From NCBI GenBank assembly GCA_028692715.1, contig JAQUWU010000012.1:1-64000 (forward strand): a stretch of 64,000 nt of DNA, in the 5' to 3' direction. Under the pieces are notes generated by a model that saw only the letters and a program-made list of their open reading frames with translations, was not told the origin of the DNA and made no database searches. A program made the position numbers and the translations under genes. This document shows positions 7,919-16,930 of the stretch, one piece after another; position 1 is the stretch's first letter; every line of letters starts with the position of its first letter. Origin of the DNA: Paludibacter sp. (lineage in GTDB: Bacteria; Bacteroidota; Bacteroidia; Bacteroidales; Paludibacteraceae).

Positions 7919-10525
7919 TTATTCTTTTACGAATTTTTGGGTATCTATCACTTGTCCTTCACGGTAAAGTTGAATCATATACATTCCTGAACTCCATGCA
8001 GAAGTAGTTAATATTGATTGGTTTTGACCGTTTACAAAATTCAACTGTCCTGTTGAAACACGAATTCCTTCTAGACTGAACACACTGTATTGTATTTGCT
8101 CGTTTTCTTCGCTTGTAAATGCAATATGCATTTCGTTACGTACCGGAACAGGATACACTTTTAAACGATTCGATGTTTGTAATTTAGCTAAAGCGGAAGT
8201 GCCTCCTTCACTTTCCAAAACAGCTGAAAAAGTTATTGCATTTAATGACTGACTTGATGACTGGCTCGATGACATCTTGCTGAGACCCTTTATGAGGGTT
8301 GCAGAGTTTTTACAAATCAGTGACAAATAGAGTAAAGAGTTACCGTCTTTAGAAATACTGTAAACTTGTTTTACACTTGTAACGTTAGTGCCCTGACGAA
8401 CTCCCCAAGTAACTTCCAACTGAGTTTCAGTTACAGTTTCGGTACTGATTATGTATACCGTGTCAATTGGAATGCTGTAATCAAAGCTACAGAATCCATC
8501 CTGAACCATTGACAATGTATCAGCCAATATTGTAGTTTCAGGTATTATTACAGTGACTAAATTCATCGGTTTGGCAAACACACAACTTCCATCGTCGATT
8601 ATTGCTTTGTTATTATAATTGAGCGCCATACGAGACATACATCCACTAATTGGAGTAGTTGTATTATAATTGTAAATACATTGACTATTGTCTGTTTGCA
8701 TCGCAATCGGATTATAATTTAATGCAGTAGCATCTGTACAACCTTTAATGGTATCGCTAATCGTAACGTAAATACAACTTCCGTTATCTTTATTAGCATA
8801 AGGATTATAATTTTGCGCATGCGTATCAATACATCCAAGTGCTATATTTTGATTGTATATACAACTTCCATTTTCTTGATTAGCTAAAGAATTGTAATTT
8901 AATGCTGCAGCATCTGTACAACCTTTTATCTTTTGAGCATAAGTACAGTATCCATCATTATGATTCGCTTTCGAATTGTAATTTTCAGCTAAAGGATCAG
9001 TACAGCCCCAAATTTTTGCTTCATATTTACAAGTACCATCATTTACGCTTGCTGTAGCATTGTAATTGAGTGCCAACGAATCGGTACAACCCGGAATTAT
9101 TGCTTTGTAAATACAATTGTTATTTGTGATTTTTGCATAGGAGTTGTAATTCATAGCCGTTGGGTCAGTACAACCATATACCACTGTCGTAGAGTCGTAT
9201 TTACAACTTCCATTATTAACCGTTGCTAATGCATTGTAGTTAGTGGCCTTTTTATCAGTACAACCAACAATTACTTTAGTTGTGTCATACAGGCATGAAC
9301 CGTTATCTATTGTTGCTTTCGAGTTATAATTTAATGCAGCTTTTTTGGTACATCCCGAGATTACAATTATTGTATCATATTTACAAGTACCATCATCCTT
9401 TGTTGCTAATGAATTATAATTTTTTGCAGATGGTTTCATACATCCGTATACTACCTGAATTGAATCAGTCTTATACCTACAGCTACCATTATTCATTGTT
9501 GCTAAATGATTGTAATTTAATGCTAAAGAATCTGTACAGCCGTATACTATTTGTACTGAATCAGTCTTATACCTACAGCTACCATCATTCATTGCTGCTA
9601 AATGATTGTAATTTAATGCTAAAGAATCTGTACAGCCGTATACTATTTGTACTGAATCAGTCTTATACCTACAGCTACCATCATTCATTGCTGCTAAATA
9701 ATTATAATTTATTGCTAATGAATCTGTGCACCCATATACTATGTTAACTGACACAGTTCCTACAAAATTAATTAGCCTTTCTTCAGCTCCGGTAGAAGTC
9801 ACATGCAACTGGTTTTCATAAGTTCCTGTTTCCAATCCGGCTTTTAGACGAACATAAATTCGTGTAGAATCTACAGATCCTACATATTGATGAATAGTGA
9901 TAGCTGTTGAATCAAAACCATAATTATTGTTTTCGGAAATTTCATAGTTCCCAGATGGTGTAATAACAATGTCTCCCATTAAAGAACTTCCCTCAACAGT
10001 AAAACTCTGAACGACAGAAGGCCCAGCTCCAAAAACATAATTAAATCCGACTAACGAACTGCTGGATGTTATCAAAATAGGATCTTCATTGCCTATGGAA
10101 ATTTCGGGAGTTACTGTTCCATTTACATTAATAGTGTTAGATATAGCTCCGTTTGATGTTACAGATAATATATTTTGATAAAATGCCGGATCCAATCCTG
10201 CTTTCAAACGAACATAAATTCGTGTAGAATCTACAGATCCTACATATTGATGAATAGTGATAGCTGTTGAATCAAAACCATAATTATTGTTTTCGGAAAT
10301 TTCATAGTTCCCAGATGGTGTAATAACAATGTCTCCTGTCAACGAACTTCCTGCTACCGTAAAACTTTGTACTTCAGATGATCCGGAATTGTAAACATAA
10401 TTGAATCCGGTCAAACTGTTTGTGGAAATTGTCAAAGTAGGATCAGCACTTGTGTTCATTGTATTTGAATACAAATTGAAACACAGGAAACTTAGCATGA
10501 TAAATGTAATCTTGATTGATTTCAT
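7919..10525 (-). CDS. T9SS-exported protein with 13 GCTD/Cys repeats
   Basis: 868 residues with a signal peptide. Two near-identical about 120-residue beta-sandwich modules follow (about 27-255). Then come 13 repeats of about 25-32 residues with the pattern GC(T/M/I)DxxAxNYNxxAxxxDGSCxY, each with two Cys that could form a disulfide. A beta-rich region leads to a C-terminal T9SS sorting domain (about 790-868, KVYPVPVRNEMHIAF ... QKFVKE). GCTD-type repeats are a recurrent Bacteroidetes secreted-protein motif whose function I do not know. The acidic Asp/Asn-rich DDGSC segments could bind calcium, but this is only inference. Neighbouring repeats are nearly identical in DNA (96-bp period around 9530-9725). 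Confidence 0.8.
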   Translation of the reverse strand: MKSIKITFIMLSFLCFNLYSNTMNTSADPTLTISTNSLTGFNYVYNSGSSEVQSFTVAGSSLTGDIVITPSGNYEISENNNYGFDSTAITIHQYVGSVDSTRIYVRLKAGLDPAFYQNILSVTSNGAISNTINVNGTVTPEISIGNEDPILITSSSSLVGFNYVFGAGPSVVQSFTVEGSSLMGDIVITPSGNYEISENNNYGFDSTAITIHQYVGSVDSTRIYVRLKAGLETGTYENQLHVTSTGAEERLINFVGTVSVNIVYGCTDSLAINYNYLAAMNDGSCRYKTDSVQIVYGCTDSLALNYNHLAAMNDGSCRYKTDSVQIVYGCTDSLALNYNHLATMNNGSCRYKTDSIQVVYGCMKPSAKNYNSLATKDDGTCKYDTIIVISGCTKKAALNYNSKATIDNGSCLYDTTKVIVGCTDKKATNYNALATVNNGSCKYDSTTVVYGCTDPTAMNYNSYAKITNNNCIYKAIIPGCTDSLALNYNATASVNDGTCKYEAKIWGCTDPLAENYNSKANHNDGYCTYAQKIKGCTDAAALNYNSLANQENGSCIYNQNIALGCIDTHAQNYNPYANKDNGSCIYVTISDTIKGCTDATALNYNPIAMQTDNSQCIYNYNTTTPISGCMSRMALNYNNKAIIDDGSCVFAKPMNLVTVIIPETTILADTLSMVQDGFCSFDYSIPIDTVYIISTETVTETQLEVTWGVRQGTNVTSVKQVYSISKDGNSLLYLSLICKNSATLIKGLSKMSSSQSSSQSLNAITFSAVLESEGGTSALAKLQTSNRLKVYPVPVRNEMHIAFTSEENEQIQYSVFSLEGIRVSTGQLNFVNGQNQSILTTSAWSSGMYMIQLYREGQVIDTQKFVKE
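9848..9976 (-). repeat. 129-bp direct repeat, copy 1
   Basis: Identical by eye to 10208-10336, exactly 360 bp away and in frame, within the two N-terminal modules of the GCTD-repeat protein. The flanking parts of the modules have diverged, which suggests local gene conversion. Confidence 0.85.
10208..10336 (-). repeat. 129-bp direct repeat, copy 2
   Basis: Second copy of the block at 9848-9976; see that entry. Confidence 0.85.
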
Positions 10526-10699
10526 GTTCTAATATTTAATTTGCCTACTCTACAGCTTTTCGGCTACCGCTCCTTACTCTTTTTGGGATTTTTGGGATAC
10601 TCCAGTACTTTTATTTATATAATTTCAAATTGACTTAATACAGGATATTCTAAACACCACTTAAATACATTTTTATTAAATTCACTTAATGATACAGCA

Positions 10700-10707
10700 C
10701 AAAATTA
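10700..10707 (-). promoter_or_regulatory. -7 box, probable promoter of GCTD-repeat gene
   Basis: Reads TAATTTTG on the minus strand, matching TAnnTTTG. It is about 175 nt upstream of the ATG at 10525. No convincing -33 TTTG is seen at 19-21 nt, so moderate confidence only. Confidence 0.35.
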
Positions 10708-10732
10708 ATAAACTAAAATACTCCAGACCGGA

Positions 10733-10806
10733 CAAAGGGTAATGATTATTGTCCAAAGTGTAAAGAAAAGGGGACAAAGTGTAAATTAGAGCTATCCAAA
10801 AGGTAC
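10733..10806. promoter_or_regulatory. Putative operator array: four direct repeats at 21-22 bp spacing
   Basis: CAAAGGGTAA (10733), CAAAGTGTAA (10754), CAAAGTGTAA (10775) and CAAAAGGTA (10797) start 21, 21 and 22 bp apart, so all face the same side of the helix. The array lies between the divergent GCTD gene and susC, about 60-135 bp upstream of the susC -33 element. AraC-type proteins classically bind direct half-sites 21 bp apart, and two AraC-type regulators lie just downstream of susCD. Binding by them is inference. Confidence 0.5.
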
Positions 10807-10866
10807 ATTTTTACAATATCACAAAAAATAAGCATTAAGTGACAGTGAATTAATTTGATTTTTAGA

Positions 10867-10896
10867 TTGTGAAGGAAGAAAATTGTATTAATTTTG
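10867..10896 (+). promoter_or_regulatory. Bacteroidetes-type promoter of susCD
   Basis: TTG at 10867-10869, a 19-nt spacer and TAATTTTG at 10889-10896 match the -33/-7 pattern TTTG-N19-21-TAnnTTTG. It leaves an about 215-nt leader before the ATG at 11117; no other recognisable signal is seen in the leader. Confidence 0.5.
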
Positions 10897-11116
10897 CAAA
10901 TGAAATCAGTATAATAAATTTATCCCCAATAAACTACAAAAACGGCCGGAACTTCAGCAGTTGTTATTATAGTATACTAGAGAGAAATTTACCTTTCAGA
11001 GAAATATACATTTAAGAGAATATAGTGCTAGGTTCAAATAGTTCTATTTTGATATTCAAAATGATAGATATTACAATGACAGAGTATTGAATTACTATTT
11101 TAACTACTATTTTTTC

Positions 11117-14100
11117 ATGAGTTTTATAAAAAAAGGAGAAGTATTATCTGATTTAATCATCCGTTTATTATTGCTATCTGTTTTCTGCATTTTTGCATTT
11201 TTTGCTCATGCGCAATCCAAATCATTATCCGGAACTGTCACAGATCAAAAGGGAGAAATTCTTGTGGGGGTAAATGTAATTGTTGAAGGAACAACTGCCG
11301 GAACAATATCAAACAAAACTGGCAAATGGACGCTTTCTCTTCCGAAAAATGCAACCGAATTAAAATTCACTTCTATCGGTTATACCGACAAAATAGTAAA
11401 AATTGGTTCTGGAAACACTATTCATGTAGTTCTCTCTGAATTATCAAATCAAATTGACGAACTTGTAGTTGTAGGCTATGGAACTGTTAAAAAAACCGAC
11501 TTAACCGGTTCAGTTTCTACAGTGAAAGCAGAAGCCATTGTGCGTAAACCGGTTGCAAACGTGGCTCAAGCACTTCAGGGCTTGTCTCCAGGGCTTTTAG
11601 TTACATCGAATTCGGGTTCACCGGGCGGTACTGTTTCAGTCAGAATCCGTGGTATTGGTACAGTAAATGACCCAAGTCCGCTTTATGTGGTAGACGGGCT
11701 GCCGGTAAACGATATTGCATTTTTAAGTTCATCGGAAATTGGAAGCATAGAAATACTCAAAGATGCTTCGGCAACTGCCATTTACGGTTCACGAGGGGCT
11801 AATGGAGTAATTATGATTACGACGAAACTGGGTGTTGAAGGCAAAGATGTGATAACACTTGATTCTTATTACGGTACTTCCCGTATAAACACCAATACGC
11901 ACTTACTTTCCGGACAACAATGGTATGATATTCAATCAGCTATAAACACAACGCGCCTTACTCCAATAAATTTAGCCAATGCCGACCCATCTGTTTCAAC
12001 CAACTGGCTGAAAGAAATAAGTCAGGTAGGAACTATTCAAAGTCATAACGTCAGCTTTTCGGGAGGAGTAAAAGATTTCACCTACAACCTGAATTTAGGT
12101 TATCTGGATCAAAAAGGCACTATCAAAAATACAGATTACGACCGTGTAAATGCCCGGATTAACTTAAAGCGCAAAATGAATAAAATCATAACCGTCGGGA
12201 CGAATACATCGGTTTCCAATTCTTCGCGCAACAAAATACTTGAAAACAATTACACTTTTGGTGCTATCAATAATGCATTAGTAGTAGAACCGGTAGTACC
12301 TGTTTACAATTCAGATGGTAGTTATGGCTATTCAAAATACAGCAATAATTATAATCCGGTGGCGGCAATTGCTTATACAAATAGCATGGAAAAGAACCTA
12401 ACTATCATTGGAAATATTTATGGTATTGTAGAGTTTACGAAAAGGTTGAATTTTAGGAGTTCATTAGGTATGAATTATAATCGATACGATTCTTACGATT
12501 TCAAACCTACTTATTATGTAAGTAATGCTCAAAGTAATTCCGTAAGTTTAGTCACTCGTGGATATGCGCTTACCAACAATCTTGTCTCGGAAAATACCTT
12601 AAACTTTAATCATACATTTAATATGAATCATGTTGTGGATGCTATGTTGGGATTCACTGCCGAGCAAACTCGTTACGAAAACCTGATTGGGAGTAAAGCA
12701 AATACTCCTAACGACAACCTTGACATGCAGTACCTTGATGCAGCATCTAATAGTACGTCTGCTACAGCTAATGGCACAGCTTACGAATCGGCTTTAATTT
12801 CATATATAGGTCGTATAAATTATAGCTACGACAACAAATATTTAGCTACCGCCACCATTCGTCGTGATGGTTCATCTCGTTTTAATAAATCCAATCAATA
12901 CGGTAATTTTCCTTCGATGGCAGTTGCCTGGAAAGTGAATAATGAAACATTTTTCAAAAACTGGAATCAACACATTATCAACACAGCGAAAGTTCGGGTT
13001 GGCTGGGGAATAGTCGGAAACCAAAATATTGCCAATTATGCGTATCAAAGTTTATTGACATCTTCATCACAATATGCTTATCTTTTTGGACTTCCCGAAA
13101 CACTATATCAAGGTATTGCGGCAGTAGCTTTGGGCAATGCCAATATTAAATGGGAATCAACAGAATCGACAAATATTGGAATAGATGTATCCTATTTGGA
13201 TAACAAATTAACTCTGTCGGCAGATTATTACAACAGAACTACCAATGATATGCTACTCGTTGAACCTATCCCTTACTTTTTGGGTTTCGAAACGGGTCCT
13301 ACCACCAATGTAGGTTCAGTAAATAATAATGGGTTGGAAGTACAAATTGAATGGAAAGATAAAATAGGTGAAAGTTTTAATTACAGTATTGGAGGAAATA
13401 TTTCAACGATTAACAACAAAGTATTGAGTTTAGGAACCGGAACTGCAGTTGCTGGATATGCCATACGTAACGGATATACTAGCTACACGAAAGTTGGGAC
13501 TCCTATTGGAGCATTTTGGGGGTATAAAACCAATGGTTTGGTACAAACACAAGAAGAACTGCAAGATGTAATAACCCGCCAGCCCTATGCAGATTTAGGA
13601 GATGTTATTTTTGATGATACTGATGGTAACGGCGTTCTAAACGATTTGGATAAAACATTGATAGGGAATCCAATACCAAAATTCTATTACGGTTTTACTG
13701 TAAATATGGAATACAAAGGCATTGATCTTTCAGCCAATTTTGAAGGCAGTTACGGAAACGATATTTTTAATGCCATGCGCTATTATACCTATAGTGAAGC
13801 TGATGTTACTCAAAAGTCGGTTGATGTGCTAAACTACTGGACTCCGACTAATACAAATACCAACATGCCGAGGTTGAATGGAAATGATAAAAATGATAAC
13901 CTTAGGATTTCCGATCGTTATATAGAAGATGGTTCGTACCTCCGTTTGAAAACCCTGCAAGTTGGCTACAGTTTACCACAAGCAATTGCTCAGAAAATTT
14001 TCATGTCTAGTATGAGAATTTACATTTCAAGCAATAATCTGTTGACATTTACTAATTATTCAGGATCAGACCCTGAAATAGGACAACTAACTTCTGATAA

Positions 14101-14179
14101 CACATTAAGTAAGGGAGTTGATATAGGAGCTTATCCTCAAGCTAAAACAGTAGTGGCCGGTATTAATATTACATTCTAA
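11117..14179 (+). CDS. SusC/RagA family TonB-dependent outer-membrane transporter
   Basis: 1020 residues from ATG 11117. The frame extends upstream only to a TTG at 11087, and the ATG gives a proper signal peptide (to FFAHAQ). Order: carboxypeptidase-regulatory-like beta-sandwich (LSGTVTDQKGEILVGVNV), the SusC signature segment (ELVVVGYGTVKKTDLTGSV), the plug domain (IRIRG-like VRIRGIG, YVVDGLPV, IEILKDASATAIYGSRGANG), then a 22-strand-type barrel ending in INITF. SusC proteins form the barrel of a SusCD lipid-anchored import complex for glycans or peptides, energised by TonB. No glycoside hydrolase is linked within the window, so the substrate cannot be guessed. Confidence 0.95.
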   Translation: MSFIKKGEVLSDLIIRLLLLSVFCIFAFFAHAQSKSLSGTVTDQKGEILVGVNVIVEGTTAGTISNKTGKWTLSLPKNATELKFTSIGYTDKIVKIGSGNTIHVVLSELSNQIDELVVVGYGTVKKTDLTGSVSTVKAEAIVRKPVANVAQALQGLSPGLLVTSNSGSPGGTVSVRIRGIGTVNDPSPLYVVDGLPVNDIAFLSSSEIGSIEILKDASATAIYGSRGANGVIMITTKLGVEGKDVITLDSYYGTSRINTNTHLLSGQQWYDIQSAINTTRLTPINLANADPSVSTNWLKEISQVGTIQSHNVSFSGGVKDFTYNLNLGYLDQKGTIKNTDYDRVNARINLKRKMNKIITVGTNTSVSNSSRNKILENNYTFGAINNALVVEPVVPVYNSDGSYGYSKYSNNYNPVAAIAYTNSMEKNLTIIGNIYGIVEFTKRLNFRSSLGMNYNRYDSYDFKPTYYVSNAQSNSVSLVTRGYALTNNLVSENTLNFNHTFNMNHVVDAMLGFTAEQTRYENLIGSKANTPNDNLDMQYLDAASNSTSATANGTAYESALISYIGRINYSYDNKYLATATIRRDGSSRFNKSNQYGNFPSMAVAWKVNNETFFKNWNQHIINTAKVRVGWGIVGNQNIANYAYQSLLTSSSQYAYLFGLPETLYQGIAAVALGNANIKWESTESTNIGIDVSYLDNKLTLSADYYNRTTNDMLLVEPIPYFLGFETGPTTNVGSVNNNGLEVQIEWKDKIGESFNYSIGGNISTINNKVLSLGTGTAVAGYAIRNGYTSYTKVGTPIGAFWGYKTNGLVQTQEELQDVITRQPYADLGDVIFDDTDGNGVLNDLDKTLIGNPIPKFYYGFTVNMEYKGIDLSANFEGSYGNDIFNAMRYYTYSEADVTQKSVDVLNYWTPTNTNTNMPRLNGNDKNDNLRISDRYIEDGSYLRLKTLQVGYSLPQAIAQKIFMSSMRIYISSNNLLTFTNYSGSDPEIGQLTSDNTLSKGVDIGAYPQAKTVVAGINITF

Positions 14180-14188
14180 CGAAAAAAC

Positions 14189-15682
14189 ATGAGAGGATTT
14201 AAATTCATCGGATTATTTATTGCAACCACTCTGCTTTGGGGATGTAATGATGATTTTTTAAATAAAACCAAACTTGGGGCATTAACAGCCGAAAATTACT
14301 TTGTTACCGAAAATGATGCTTTTCAATCGGTGGTCGCAGCCTATTCCGATTTAAAAGATTATCGTTACACGGTAACTCTTTGGTGTTTTGGCGATGTATT
14401 GTCCGAAGATGCCACCTATAGCGGTAGTGACGATGATGTGCAAACATTTTCACTTATGGAATCCTATCATTATCCTGCCGATAATCCACGCATTTTGGAT
14501 CGATGGCGAATATTATTCAGGGGAATAAACAAAGCAAATCAGGCTATTGATGGAATTTCCAAAATGGATAATGCTCTTTTTAAAACCCAAAGCAAGAATC
14601 GTCTGTTGGGTGAAGTTTTGTTTCTTCGTGCTTATTATTATCATGAATTGGTCATTGCTTTTGGGGATGTCCCATTGATGACAAAAACACCCACCATCAA
14701 TGACAAAACACTTCCCCGCACACCTGTTAATCTGGTATATGCTCAAATTGAAAATGATCTAATTGAAGCAGCAAACTACCTCCCAAAAAATTCAACCCTG
14801 AATATGACAACTGATGCAGGAAGAATAACTAAAGCTGCTGCCAATGCTATGCTTTCGCGTGTTTATCTATACGAAAAAAAATACGAAGAATGTAAAACGG
14901 CTTCGAAAGATGTATTTGCTGAAACGGATTATAGTTTAGTTCCCGATTATGAAGATGTATTTAAACTCAGTGGCGAACATTGTTCAGAATCCATTTTCGA
15001 AATTACTCAATACGACTCTCCTGCTGGAGCAAGTGTAACATATACGAATAATAATGGAAACTTTCAAGTATTACTAATGATGCCAAGTGGTACAAGCTAT
15101 GGCTATGGCTATAATCAACCCACTGTGGTATTGGCAAAAGCATATATAAGCGAAGGTGACAGCATACGCAAACATGCAACATTACTTACAGAGGATAGCT
15201 TACAAGTGTGGGAATCTGCAGCTAACTTCGCAAAATTAGTGCGTAACAGAACCGGCTTTTATAATCAGAAGTTTTATTTAAAACCGGCAGAACGATCGGC
15301 ATTACGTAGTAATAATGCTACAAACTTTAGGCTAATAAGATTGCCCGAAGTATATCTGAATTATGCTGAAGCTTGCGCACTGCAACCAACGGCTGGTGAT
15401 GGAGAAGATGAAGCTCGGTTTTATTTGAATAAAGTGAGAACCCGTGTTCATTTAGCTGATAAAAACAGCACGGGAACAGCCTTATTTGATGATATAATGC
15501 TGGAACGACGCCTTGAGTTTGGCGGTGAAGGTCGTCGCTATTGGGATATGGTTCGTACGGACATGGCTGCAACTGCTTTTCTGTCGAAAGGAACGTTTAA
15601 CCCTGCTACTTGTAATCTAATGCCGGTGCCTCAAGCCGAAATCGATGCCAGTGGAGGTATAATTGTTCAAAATCCCAGATAA
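14189..15682 (+). CDS. SusD/RagB family substrate-binding lipoprotein
   Basis: 497 residues, 9 nt after susC. A lipobox (TLLWGC, Cys19) predicts an outer-membrane lipoprotein. The N-terminal segment NDDFLNKTKLGALTAENYF, the TPR-like helices and the C-terminal RRLEFGGEGRRYWDMVR region are typical of SusD. It acts as the lid and ligand-capture subunit of the SusC barrel. It is probably transcribed from the promoter at 10867-10896. Confidence 0.95.
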   Translation: MRGFKFIGLFIATTLLWGCNDDFLNKTKLGALTAENYFVTENDAFQSVVAAYSDLKDYRYTVTLWCFGDVLSEDATYSGSDDDVQTFSLMESYHYPADNPRILDRWRILFRGINKANQAIDGISKMDNALFKTQSKNRLLGEVLFLRAYYYHELVIAFGDVPLMTKTPTINDKTLPRTPVNLVYAQIENDLIEAANYLPKNSTLNMTTDAGRITKAAANAMLSRVYLYEKKYEECKTASKDVFAETDYSLVPDYEDVFKLSGEHCSESIFEITQYDSPAGASVTYTNNNGNFQVLLMMPSGTSYGYGYNQPTVVLAKAYISEGDSIRKHATLLTEDSLQVWESAANFAKLVRNRTGFYNQKFYLKPAERSALRSNNATNFRLIRLPEVYLNYAEACALQPTAGDGEDEARFYLNKVRTRVHLADKNSTGTALFDDIMLERRLEFGGEGRRYWDMVRTDMAATAFLSKGTFNPATCNLMPVPQAEIDASGGIIVQNPR

Positions 15683-15761
15683 ATATTGTTTGTTTGCTTT
15701 GCTTTGCTTTTAAATTGCATCAGGTCTGGATTAAATATTAATCTACAAATTTTCATGTAAC

Positions 15762-16925
15762 ATGCTTTTAACTTTTGCCCTTTTATCTCCTTTATATGTA
15801 ACTCTTTTTTGGACAATCCTACTGAATAGTCAAAAAGACACACACTCCACCCCTCGTTCATTTTTAGCAAAATTCATGTTATTATTAGCATTGATCAATA
15901 TAGCTAGATTTTTACAACTGGAACCTTTACCTGAACTTTATGTCTATTTTGATATCTTTTATTTGTTTGCCGGGCTTTTGGCTTTTCCATTTAATCATAT
16001 TTATTTCAGACTGCTTACGGTCGACAAAAAATTTTCTTGGAAAGCTCATTATCGATTTTTAATTTTCCCGTTAGTGCTGGGCTCTATATATTTTATAGCA
16101 GTTTTTTCAACTCCATTTAACGAATATAAAACATGGTTATTCGATAGAAGTGTTTTTCAGGATATTCCACAGATACGTTTTCTTAAAATTATACGATTAG
16201 TTATTATTTCTTCAGTTGAACTCCAGGCAATTTATTATCTTGTTTTCAACACTTTATTGTTGAAAAAATATAGCAATAGAGCCGAACAGTTTTATTCAAA
16301 TATTGGAGATGGAAAATTCAATAATGCAAAGATGTTGAACTACCTTTTAATTATCAATTGTTTGATACATGTTGTTACTGCAATTGATTTAATGCATATT
16401 ACAACAACTAAGTTATTTGTTTATTCAGCTTTGTATGCTATAGATTATTATATGATTGGTTATATGGGCTATCGACAAAAAGCAATTAATCCAACCTTTG
16501 ATGTTCAACCAGATGTTCGTTTGGATCAATCTACAGTAGACGAATTAACTATAGATCAGAAAAAAATATTGCAAAAGTTATTGTGTGAATTCGATAAGAA
16601 TAAGATTCATCTCAATAGCGAACTTACCATTTTGGATGTTGTGCAAGTAATCGGAACAAATCGAACCTATGTCTCAACATTAATTAATCAGGAATACAAT
16701 CAAAACTTCTGTACATTTGTAAATGGCTATCGTATGAATGAATTGGAGCGTATTATACAAGATGAGGATCCTGCCATCAATGAAGTTCTGGCTGAAAATG
16801 CAGGTTTTGGTTCAGTGAAATCAATGAAACGTGCTGTTTCTTCCAAAACAGGATTATCTTTGTTCGAATGGAGAAAACAACTCAAAGTTCAAGAAATTAA
16901 ACCTGAAGGTTCACTAAAACAGTAA
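15762..16925 (+). CDS. Membrane-anchored AraC-type transcriptional regulator (copy 1)
   Basis: 387 residues. Seven hydrophobic segments occupy about residues 1-245, followed by a cytoplasmic AraC-type helix-turn-helix (about 262-375; HLNSELTILDVVQVIGTNRT, YRMNEL, then AGFGSVKSMKRAVSSKTG). The closest architecture is a 7TM sensor directly fused to an AraC output domain, with no kinase or receiver domain. It begins 79 nt after susD and sits 5 nt from a paralogue, so it may sense a signal linked to the SusCD substrate and act on the upstream array at 10733; that target is inference. Confidence 0.8.
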   Translation: MLLTFALLSPLYVTLFWTILLNSQKDTHSTPRSFLAKFMLLLALINIARFLQLEPLPELYVYFDIFYLFAGLLAFPFNHIYFRLLTVDKKFSWKAHYRFLIFPLVLGSIYFIAVFSTPFNEYKTWLFDRSVFQDIPQIRFLKIIRLVIISSVELQAIYYLVFNTLLLKKYSNRAEQFYSNIGDGKFNNAKMLNYLLIINCLIHVVTAIDLMHITTTKLFVYSALYAIDYYMIGYMGYRQKAINPTFDVQPDVRLDQSTVDELTIDQKKILQKLLCEFDKNKIHLNSELTILDVVQVIGTNRTYVSTLINQEYNQNFCTFVNGYRMNELERIIQDEDPAINEVLAENAGFGSVKSMKRAVSSKTGLSLFEWRKQLKVQEIKPEGSLKQ

Positions 16926-16930
16926 AATTT

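Noticed and set aside
9480-9725. CRISPR-like short repeats
   Set aside because: The 96-bp units are coding (GCTD repeats) with no unique spacers; no cas gene is nearby.
9280-9747. 155-codon plus-strand frame in the GCTD gene
   Set aside because: Antisense shadow of the GCTD repeats.
7065-10571. CTACCGCTCCT shared by the regions upstream of two T9SS genes
   Set aside because: An 11-bp match of this kind is expected many times by chance in 64 kb, and the distances to the starts differ.
11087-11116. Longer susC reading frame starting at TTG 11087
   Set aside because: The ATG at 11117 gives a clean signal peptide; the extra 10 residues are aromatic and unlike a SusC start.
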